From contig NZ_QLKQ01000034.1 in assembly GCF_003349955.1 (NCBI RefSeq), positions 1 to 64,000 on the forward strand: DNA of 64,000 bases. Direction: 5' to 3'. Positions 25,186-31,412 of the stretch are shown piece by piece. The translations under genes and the position numbers were made by a program. This DNA comes from Azospirillum brasilense. GTDB taxonomy: Bacteria > Pseudomonadota > Alphaproteobacteria > Azospirillales > Azospirillaceae. Within the stretch, counting starts at the first letter, position 1; each line of letters begins with the position of its first letter. The notes under the pieces were generated by a model. The model was not told where the DNA came from and did no database searches. It was given only the letters and a program-made list of their open reading frames with translations.

Positions 25186-26172
25186 TCACGCCGCCCGTTC
25201 ATGCAGGGACCGCCAAAGCCGCACGAGTTCGTCGCGATCGGCGGCCAGCACTTCCACGCCGGCCCAGCCGTTCCAGGCGCCCGCGATGCTCCAGGCCGGA
25301 TCGCTGACATGCGCCTGCGGCAAGCGGTAATGAAAGACGGCCCGGCTTCCGATCTTCTCATGGGGGAGCGCCGCCCTCACCCGGGCCGGGAAGAGGTGCA
25401 GGAACAAGGGCAGCAGATCGAGGTCGCGGTTCCGCGTCGGGTTGGCGGCAAGATAGTCCTCGACCAAGGTCGGCAGATCCGGCCAGTAGTCCGGGGCAAC
25501 GACGCGGCGGACATAGTCGTCGGGATAGGGCGCGGGCAGGAAGCCCGGGGTTGGTCCTTGATCGGTCGTCCCGCGGCGCAGATGGGCGTTTCGCAGAAGG
25601 AACGCCTTCAGCACGGCGGTGATCGTGTCGGCGTCGAGGTTGGGCGGGTCGATGTTGAAATGCAGCCCCAGCGACCCGAGCCACGTCGCCCCGGCGCCCC
25701 GGGCACCCGCATCACGCAGCGCGCGCACGGCGTCGTCCACGCGGTGCAACTCGTCGAACGGGAGCGGCGCGGTGATCAGTTCACGCGGCACGATGCCTTC
25801 CAAAGCCGTGCCGAGCCAGGCGGCCACCGCCGGGTTCAGGCGCACGCGCTGAACCGCCGCCGCCCGCCGCGGATGGGCATGGCGCACGTCGAGTTCGACG
25901 CTTAGGCGCCCGATCGTGGTGTCCGGAACGTGAAAGGCGTGGGGGTCCTCCTCGTCGCAGGTCCCGCCGAACGCGCGCGCCAGCGTCTGGGCGGCGGTCC
26001 GGGCGCTGATGCCCAGAAATTCGATCTCCACCCCCACGCGCCGGATCGCCCCTTGCGCGGTTCGCGTCGACGGCGGTCGCTGGAAGCGGAAAGCGGATCG
26101 GTGAACGCTCGTGCGACGTTCGGGCAGGGAAACGTCGGCCGGCGGGGGATCATGATTGCGCATGCCCCGCAT
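25186..26172 (-). CDS. Amidoligase-family protein (COOH-NH2 ligase)
   Basis: About 328 residues; start chosen at ATG 26172, with another ATG nine bases downstream equally possible. Family features are the beta-strand VGVEIEF near residue 47 of the translated frame, carrying the metal-binding acidic pair, and LGLHFNIDPP further on. These match Amidoligase_2, a glutamine-synthetase-fold family thought to form amide bonds on peptides or cell-wall compounds. Such genes usually sit with a glutamine amidotransferase or a cyclotransferase-like partner; none is adjacent here. Instead it heads an operon with a two-component system. The substrate is unknown. Confidence 0.75.
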   Translation of the reverse strand: MRGMRNHDPPPADVSLPERRTSVHRSAFRFQRPPSTRTAQGAIRRVGVEIEFLGISARTAAQTLARAFGGTCDEEDPHAFHVPDTTIGRLSVELDVRHAHPRRAAAVQRVRLNPAVAAWLGTALEGIVPRELITAPLPFDELHRVDDAVRALRDAGARGAGATWLGSLGLHFNIDPPNLDADTITAVLKAFLLRNAHLRRGTTDQGPTPGFLPAPYPDDYVRRVVAPDYWPDLPTLVEDYLAANPTRNRDLDLLPLFLHLFPARVRAALPHEKIGSRAVFHYRLPQAHVSDPAWSIAGAWNGWAGVEVLAADRDELVRLWRSLHERAA

Positions 26173-26335
26173 GTGGCCCCGCGCTTCCGGTTTCCAAGAT
26201 GGTCCGCTGCAACGCACAAAATTCCCGTCATGGACACCGGTCGCGCCCAGGGTCCGACCTCAACACAAGGCCCGACTGGACGCGCGATGGTCGTGCCCCC
26301 AAATAGGCGGACGTCACTTGGGGAACCTTGAATCC

Positions 26336-26818
26336 ATGCTGATCACCGCGCGCTCCGCAGCTTTCGTCATCGCCGCCGGCCTGTGCGTCGCCACTCCCGC
26401 CGCCGCGGCCGACCCGGCGGCCGGCACCGGGCCGCTCTGCTCGCCGACGGTGTCCGCCGCCCTCACCAGTTGGGACATGGGGTTGCAGGCCGCCGGCACG
26501 TTCGGCGACCGCGCCGTCGCCTTGGCGAAGGAAAAGGGACGGGAGTACATCCTGCCGTTGCTCGGCATCGATCCGGCGGAGTCGCAATCCGGCACCGAGG
26601 ACGGAACCGGCGCCATCGGCCGCCTGCTCGAATCCAGCCGCCATGATCCGCAGCAGCGTCTGGATTTGTGCATCGCGATCACCGGGGCGGTCGAATCGGC
26701 GAAGGGATCGACGGCGGCCGGCCTGGAGGCCCTGAAACGGGCCCTAGACGGCGTCCTCCCGCCAGCACCGGCGGAAAAACCGGCGGAAAAGCCGTTGGAC
26801 GGACAGATCCGGATCTGA
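26336..26818 (+). CDS. Small secreted protein of unknown function
   Basis: 160 residues from ATG 26336, with GGGGAA about 11 bases upstream. An N-terminal signal peptide (MLITARSAAFVIAAGLCVAT) is cleaved probably after AAA-A near residue 25. The mature part has two Cys (PLCSPT and LDLCIA), is mostly helical in character, and ends in a Pro/Glu/Lys-rich linker (PAEKPAEKP). No family recognised. It stands alone, divergent from the amidoligase operon; the periplasm is the likely location. Confidence 0.65.
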   Translation: MLITARSAAFVIAAGLCVATPAAAADPAAGTGPLCSPTVSAALTSWDMGLQAAGTFGDRAVALAKEKGREYILPLLGIDPAESQSGTEDGTGAIGRLLESSRHDPQQRLDLCIAITGAVESAKGSTAAGLEALKRALDGVLPPAPAEKPAEKPLDGQIRI

Positions 26819-27255
26819 CGGCTTCCCCAGGCGGAACGGGGCGGGCGCGCCCCGACCGTTCATGGGTGCCACCAACGGTTTCGGGCTACCACCCCGACTT
26901 CACGGTTGCGCGAAGGCGTGCCGAAACCACATGATCGGGGCAGGTGCAACAATGACGGAGCGCCCCCGGCGACCGGCCGGGGACACCATGAACGTTTCAA
27001 GCGGCCCTTGTGGGCCGCAGGGTACCCGGCCCGACCGGATGTCCTGCGGCGTTCCCCCGCAGCCCGATTCGGGCGATTCCCAAGACGCAGACCCGCGGCC
27101 CGACACGCCCTGGCGGCCAAGCCCGGCGTCGAGCCGGTGCTGGAACCAGGCCAGGGCGCCCCTCGCCCCGCCCGGCTCACACCCGTGGTCAGCAGCCCAA
27201 CCGCCCCTGAGCCGTTGGAGCCCGCCGTCTGCCCTCACGCCTGGAATCGCCCGTC
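26819..27255. other. Intergenic region with GC hairpin, no gene seen
   Basis: About 440 bases. A perfect 7-bp stem, CGGGGCG/CGCCCCG with a 4-base loop, lies at 26837-26854, 19 bases after the upstream stop. It lacks a T-run, so it may stabilise the 3' end rather than terminate transcription. No open frame in the rest has a family match or ribosome site. Confidence 0.5.
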
Positions 27256-28566
27256 ATGCTGTCTTTTGAAATCGCCATCATCGTCGCGCTGACCCTGTTG
27301 AACGGGGTGTTCGCCATGTCCGAGCTGGCCGTCGTCTCGTCGCGGAAGACCCGGCTGCAAAGCATGGCCGATCAGGGCAACGGCGGCGCCCGGATGGCGC
27401 TGCGGCTGATCGATGACCCGAGCCGCTTCCTCAGCACGGTGCAGATCGGCATCACGATGGTCGGCGTCGTCGCCGGCGCGTACGGCGGCGCGACGCTGGG
27501 CGACCGGCTCGGCCAGTGGCTCGACAGTTTTCCCGCCCTGGCCGGACGCGGTGAACTGCTCGGCGTCGGCGGCGTGCTGGTCGTCATCACCTATTCGTCG
27601 ATCGTCCTGGGCGAGCTGATTCCCAAGCGGATCGCGCTGAAAAGCCCGGAGCGCGTGGCCTCGCTCATCGCCCCGCCGATGCGCCTGCTGTCCCGCGTCG
27701 CCGCTCCCTTCGTCTGGCTGCTCGGGGCGTCGACCGACCTGCTGCTGCGCCTGCTCGGCCTGCAGGGGGCGCGGGAGGAATCGGTCACCGAGGAGGAGGT
27801 CCGCTCGATGATCTCCGAAGGCACGCAGGCCGGCGTGTTCGCTCCGGCCGAGAAGGAGATGATCGACGGCGTGTTGCGGCTGGCCGACCGGACGGTGCGC
27901 ACCATCATGATTCCGCGCCCCGACGTCGCGTGGCTCGATCTGGGCAAGACGCAGGCCGACCAGCTGGCGGCGATCCGCGCCGGGGGCCATTCCCGCTACC
28001 CGGTGTGCCGCGGTGAACTCGACGAGCTGGTCGGCGTCATCCACACCCGCGATCTGGTCGACGCCCTCGTCGAAGGCCGGCCATTCGACCTGGAGGCCCA
28101 GGTCGCCCGGCCCCTGGTCGTGCATGACGGCACGCCGATCCTGAAACTGCTGGAGTTGATGAAGACCTCCGGCCACCATCTGGCGGTGGTCGTCGACGAG
28201 TATGGCAGCATCGAGGGCATCGTCACGCTGACCGACATCCTGGAAACCATTGCCGGCGATCTCCCGGACGTCGGCGAGGCCATGGAGACCGCGGCGGTGC
28301 GTCGGGAGGACGGGTCCTGGCTGGTCGAAGGCTGGATGCCGGTGGACGAGTTCGAGGACACCGTCGGGCTGCGCGGGGTGCGCGGCACCGGTGACTTCCA
28401 CACGGTGGCCGGGTTGGTGCTCCATCATCTGGGCCACGTTCCGGTGGCCGGCGAAGCGTTCGAATGGAACGGCGTCCGGGTGGAGGTCGTGGACATGGAC
28501 GGCCGCCGGATCGACAAGCTGCTGGTCGTTCCCCGGCCCGATCCGTCCGCCGCGGCCGCTGAATAA
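27256..28566 (+). CDS. CNNM/CorC-type membrane transporter (hemolysin-family protein, TlyC-like)
   Basis: 436 residues. The DUF21/CNNM membrane domain covers about residues 1-195 (LLNGVFAMSELAVVSSRKTRL and ITYSSIVLGELIPKRIAL), then two CBS domains (about 215-335, with DRTVRTIMIPRPDVAWL and LAVVVDEYGSIEGIVTL), then a CorC_HlyC C-terminal domain (about 350-430). The architecture is that of Mg2+/Co2+ efflux proteins; the name hemolysin is historic. TGGAA lies 12 bases before the ATG. It appears monocistronic. Confidence 0.9.
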   Translation: MLSFEIAIIVALTLLNGVFAMSELAVVSSRKTRLQSMADQGNGGARMALRLIDDPSRFLSTVQIGITMVGVVAGAYGGATLGDRLGQWLDSFPALAGRGELLGVGGVLVVITYSSIVLGELIPKRIALKSPERVASLIAPPMRLLSRVAAPFVWLLGASTDLLLRLLGLQGAREESVTEEEVRSMISEGTQAGVFAPAEKEMIDGVLRLADRTVRTIMIPRPDVAWLDLGKTQADQLAAIRAGGHSRYPVCRGELDELVGVIHTRDLVDALVEGRPFDLEAQVARPLVVHDGTPILKLLELMKTSGHHLAVVVDEYGSIEGIVTLTDILETIAGDLPDVGEAMETAAVRREDGSWLVEGWMPVDEFEDTVGLRGVRGTGDFHTVAGLVLHHLGHVPVAGEAFEWNGVRVEVVDMDGRRIDKLLVVPRPDPSAAAAE

Positions 28567-28602
28567 CGGCGGCGCCGGCTCGGAAACCAACGGCTGTTTT
28601 TG

Positions 28603-28625
28603 ATAATAAGAACAGTTCGCATTAT
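28603..28625 (+). promoter_or_regulatory. Irr/Fur-like palindrome upstream of fecI
   Basis: A 23-bp dyad of form ATAAT-N2-GAAC-N-GTTC-N2-ATTAT. All 18 arm positions pair; only the two spacer dinucleotides do not. The GAACnGTTC core resembles the iron-control element bound by the alphaproteobacterial Irr regulator more than a classical Fur box. It lies about 150 bases before the sigma factor start, so iron control of fecI is likely. Confidence 0.5.
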
Positions 28626-28771
28626 AGGTCCGATGCGGCTATACCGGTGTGACCGGCATCCCAGGCGATGGCCCCACGGGTGCCGGTTTCATCGCATCGG
28701 CCAATCCGCCCATCTGTGACCGACACCCTCCGCCTTTTTCCGCCCGACGCCCTCCAATCTTGGAACGCCCG

Positions 28772-29296
28772 ATGACGGGCCCCGTCGGCGCTTGGGCGCG
28801 CAAGATCGCCGAGTTGTTCGATGCGCATCGATTGCGCGTGGAGCGTGCGATCACGCGGCGGACCGGGGACCCGCAGACGGCGGGCGATCTCGCGCAGGAT
28901 GCCTTCCTGCGGCTGGCCCGTCTGCCCGATGGCGAGGCGATCCAGAACCCGGCCGGCCTGCTGTATGTGGTGGCCGACCGCGTGGCGCTCGACCATTGCC
29001 GGGCCGCCAAGCGCCAGCGCCAGCGCGAGGCCGGACCGCCCGACGAGGATCTGCCCTCCTCCGGCCCCGCGGCCGATGCGGTGGTGGAGCGGAACCAGAC
29101 CATGGCCCGGCTGCGCGGCGCCATCGACTCCCTGCCGCCCAAAACCCGTGACGTCTTCCTTCTCTACCATGTCGAGGGCTTGTCCTACCGCGCCATCGGC
29201 GAGCGGCTTGGCATCTCCCCCCGCACGGTCGAGTACCATCTGCGCACGGCGCTGGAGCAATGCCGTGCGCACATGAAGCGGCGCCCGCTGCGATGA
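28772..29296 (+). CDS. fecI: FecI-type ECF sigma factor
   Basis: 174 residues from ATG 28772 with TTGGAA eight bases upstream. The frame extends 41 codons further up, but that part is Pro-rich and unlike sigma factors. Region 2 is at about residues 10-75 (GDLAQDAFLRLARLP, NPAGLLYVVADRVALDH) and region 4 at 110-165 (LPPKTRDVFLLYHVEGLSYRAIGERLGISPRTV). It should direct transcription of the TonB receptor gene downstream once activated through FecR. The promoter region holds an Irr/Fur-like palindrome. Confidence 0.9.
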   Translation: MTGPVGAWARKIAELFDAHRLRVERAITRRTGDPQTAGDLAQDAFLRLARLPDGEAIQNPAGLLYVVADRVALDHCRAAKRQRQREAGPPDEDLPSSGPAADAVVERNQTMARLRGAIDSLPPKTRDVFLLYHVEGLSYRAIGERLGISPRTVEYHLRTALEQCRAHMKRRPLR

Positions 29297-29397
29297 TGGG
29301 CGGGGTGAAGGTCCCGGCCGGTCATTTTCTTTGAGGGATCGGCCGCCCTCGACCGTCTATCCAAACACGAGACAACTGGAGCGCTCAGCGGGACGCG

Positions 29398-30423
29398 ATG
29401 GATCATCAGGACGGACAGCGCAGCGAGCCGGCGAACGGCGAACCGGCGAACGGCGAACCGGACGAGGACCGGCTGTTCTCGGAAGCCAACGCGTGGTACT
29501 TCCGCCTGCAATCCGACGACGTCCGGCCGGCGGAACGCGCCGCCTTTGCCGACTGGCTGGCCCGCAGCCCAGCCCACTCCCACGCCTGGGCCGGCCTGCA
29601 GACCCTCCTTCACGACCTGAAGGAACCCGCCCGCGCCGCCTACGCCGAGTCCCGCAGCGCCCTTCCTCGCCGCCCCGCGTCGGCCGGCATCCGGCGCCTT
29701 GCCGCGGCGATGACGATCCTGTTGGCGGTTGGCGGCCTCGGCGTCTGGCGCGGGCCAGCGCTCTACCAGAATGCCGTCGCGGATCAGGTGACCGCGACCG
29801 GGCAGCGTCGGACCCTGACGCTGCCGGACGGCTCCACGGTCGAGATGAACGGCGACACCGCGCTGGCGCTCGATTATCAGAATGGCGAACGGCGCGTGCG
29901 GATTCTGCGCGGCGAGGCGTGGTTCAACGTCGCGCGCGACCCCGATCATCCCTTCGTCGTCGATGGCGGGGCGGGGGCCGCCCGTGTGCTGGGAACCCAG
30001 TTCAGCGTCCGGCGCGAGAGCGACCGCACGACGGTCACCGTGGGCGAAGGGCTGGTCGAGGTCGCCGCCCACCGGAACGCCAACGGCAACGCTCCCTGGC
30101 CCGACAGCGTCCGCCTGCGCCCCGGCGAGAGCGCGGAGGCCGACGTCGACGGCGTGACCGGTCCACGGGCGGCGGACCCCGCCGTCGCCTTCGCATGGCG
30201 CCAAGGGCAGATCGTCTTCCGCCAGCAGTCGCTCGCCTCGGTCATCGCGGCCTTGAACCGGCAATGGCCGGGCCGGGTGATCCTGCTGAACGACGAGGCG
30301 GCGGAGCGCGTCGTGTCCGGCGTCTTCGCGCTCGACCGGCCGGACGCCGTGCTCGACGCGCTGGAGCGCGGCCTCGGCGTGCGCGCCACCCGCATCACTC
30401 CATACTTGACGCTGCTCCGCTGA
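29398..30423 (+). CDS. fecR: FecR-type anti-sigma / signal transducer
   Basis: 341 residues. The cytoplasmic N-terminus has the DUF4880-type segment EANAWYFRLQSDDVRPAERAAFADWLARSPAH that contacts the sigma factor. One membrane helix is at about residues 97-120. The periplasmic FecR domain follows (GQRRTLTLPDGSTVEMNGDT, RRVRILRGEAWFNVARDP, GTQFSVRR), ending in an STN-contacting region. It relays occupancy of the receptor to FecI. Residues 12-21 are a duplicated ANGEP from a 15-bp tandem repeat. Its stop codon lies within seven bases of the transposon-like insertion. Confidence 0.9.
   Translation: MDHQDGQRSEPANGEPANGEPDEDRLFSEANAWYFRLQSDDVRPAERAAFADWLARSPAHSHAWAGLQTLLHDLKEPARAAYAESRSALPRRPASAGIRRLAAAMTILLAVGGLGVWRGPALYQNAVADQVTATGQRRTLTLPDGSTVEMNGDTALALDYQNGERRVRILRGEAWFNVARDPDHPFVVDGGAGAARVLGTQFSVRRESDRTTVTVGEGLVEVAAHRNANGNAPWPDSVRLRPGESAEADVDGVTGPRAADPAVAFAWRQGQIVFRQQSLASVIAALNRQWPGRVILLNDEAAERVVSGVFALDRPDAVLDALERGLGVRATRITPYLTLLR
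29431..29460 (+). repeat. Two tandem copies of a 15-bp repeat in fecR
   Basis: GCGAACGGCGAACCG occurs twice head to tail, encoding ANGEP-ANGEP in the disordered N-terminus of FecR. It is in frame and so probably neutral, and could vary in copy number between strains. Confidence 0.8.
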
Positions 30424-30429
30424 AAAAAC

Positions 30430-30451
30430 GGCTATTCGCCTTTCGCGGTTG
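30430..30451 (+). repeat. Left terminal inverted repeat of the element
   Basis: 22 bases beginning GGCTATTCGCC and ending CGCGGTTG. It pairs with 31259-31280 at 21 of 22 positions. It starts seven bases after the fecR stop codon. Confidence 0.75.
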
Positions 30452-30682
30452 ATCGGCTCCCCGCTCGATGGCCTGGGTGAGGTTGGCCAGTTCGTCCAGG
30501 TCCGCCCTGAACGCGACCAGCGCGTCTGGCTGGTCGGCGCAGCTCTTGCTGCAATCGGGGCACAGGAAGCGCTGCCGGTCGAATCAGATGCCGACGCGCT
30601 TGCCGTGAATGGGCAGGTCGTGGATGCGGACCTCGCGCGTCCCGTTGGGACGCGGGGTTGCTTCATTCCACATGAATTTTTT
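30430..30682 (-). pseudogene. ISL3-like transposase remnant
   Basis: In the minus-strand frame beginning near 30682 (MWNEATPRPNG) the translation reads REVRIHDLPIHGKRVGI, an in-frame TGA, then FDRQRFLCPDCSKSC, and ends at the left terminal repeat with LTQAIERGADQPRKAN. The VRIHDLPIHGKRV motif followed by a Cys-x2-Cys zinc-binding segment is the N-terminal signature of ISL3 transposases, where the stop stands in place of an expected Trp (TGA for TGG). Only about 85 of some 400 residues remain and the DDE catalytic part is gone, so it cannot move itself. Confidence 0.7.
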
Positions 30683-31004
30683 GTGCGTTACCAAATTCGT
30701 GTCCGCAAAACCGACAAACAACAGCCGCCTGCTTGATCGTTTCAGCACAACGCGGACATGTTTTAGTGTCTTCCTCAAAAGATGCGACTGGACTCGAATT
30801 CTGGCGGTTCTCACGATCCCATTGCTCGCGCACGGACTCGGATGGCTTCTGTTGGTCGAGGTTAGGCAGAGCAAGTAGGATCAGGATGGTAAGAGGAGTC
30901 AATAAGAGCGCTAAAGCTACCCAACCGGGAACGCTACGGCCCTTACGTCGCGCGAGCACACCTGCCACGATAGCCAGGATGATCCAAACAACAATAATTT
31001 CCAT
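30663..31004 (-). CDS. Small membrane protein with C-terminal zinc ribbon
   Basis: 113 residues from ATG 31004 (MEIIVVWIILAIVAGVLA), with AAGGG about nine bases upstream. A TTG or ATG further out is possible. Two hydrophobic segments lie at about residues 2-17 and 27-46; a charged linker follows, and residues about 85-107 form a zinc ribbon, TCPRCAETIKQAAVVCRFCG. Membrane-anchor plus double zinc ribbon proteins of this kind are common but of unknown role. Base composition is far lower in GC than every neighbour, and it lies inside the inverted-repeat element, so it is a passenger gene acquired from elsewhere. Confidence 0.7.
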   Translation of the reverse strand: MEIIVVWIILAIVAGVLARRKGRSVPGWVALALLLTPLTILILLALPNLDQQKPSESVREQWDRENRQNSSPVASFEEDTKTCPRCAETIKQAAVVCRFCGHEFGNAQKIHVE

Positions 31005-31258
31005 AATTACGAACCCTTCATGTCTGAGATTCTTTTTATGGCTCACACGTCAGCAGGCGATCAACCCTTAATAGCGGTTCTGATCCGCTCGGCGTCGTAT
31101 GAGCCCGCCCCTCCGCTGGCCATCTGGTCCAGCGAGATCACCCGGCTTCTTGCAATCGGCGCCGAGGCCGGGCTACTGGCGGAGTGTCGCGGGCCGGGTC
31201 GCAGCCTCACAGACGGACGAACACGCCGCGCGCGTTTGTTCGCGTCCTTTTTGCTTTC

Positions 31259-31280
31259 CAACCGCGAAAGGCGAACAGCC
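31259..31280 (-). repeat. Right terminal inverted repeat of the element
   Basis: Read on the minus strand it begins GGCTGTTCGCC, one base different from the left end. It is followed by GAAAAAAAC, matching the GAAAAAAC next to the left end. Confidence 0.75.
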
Positions 31281-31412
31281 GAAAAAAACGGCGGACCCTG
31301 AAAAAAACTTCCCAGGGTTCTCCACGCGCCCGTCGTCATGATCGGGAAAGGAGAGAATGAGACGCAATCGCAGAAAGCGGCGCGCTCTCTCACCGGACGA
31401 CAGAGGCGAGCG

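Larger units (their letters stand above)
30430..31280. mobile_element. 851-bp transposon-like element with 22-bp terminal inverted repeats
   Basis: Ends match over 22 bases with one mismatch: left end GGCTATTCGCCTTTCGCGG (30430 onward) and, inverted, GGCTGTTCGCCTTTCGCGG (ending 31280). Immediately outside are GAAAAAAC (30422-30429) and GAAAAAAA-C (31281-31289), a probable 8-bp target duplication with one A added. Inside are a transposase remnant and a zinc-ribbon membrane protein gene, both on the minus strand. The centre (about 30640-31080) is much richer in A and T than its surroundings. End length, 8-bp duplication and the remnant fit the ISL3 family. It separates fecR from its receptor gene. 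Confidence 0.7.

Noticed and set aside
26862..27269. Open frames of 112-135 residues in the gap before the CNNM gene
   Set aside because: Overlapping frames on both strands with Pro/Arg/Gly-rich translations and no ribosome sites; one runs into the CNNM coding start.
31020..31301. 93-residue plus-strand frame at the right end of the element
   Set aside because: It crosses the right terminal repeat and has no recognisable features; possibly decayed transposon sequence, but not supportable as a gene.
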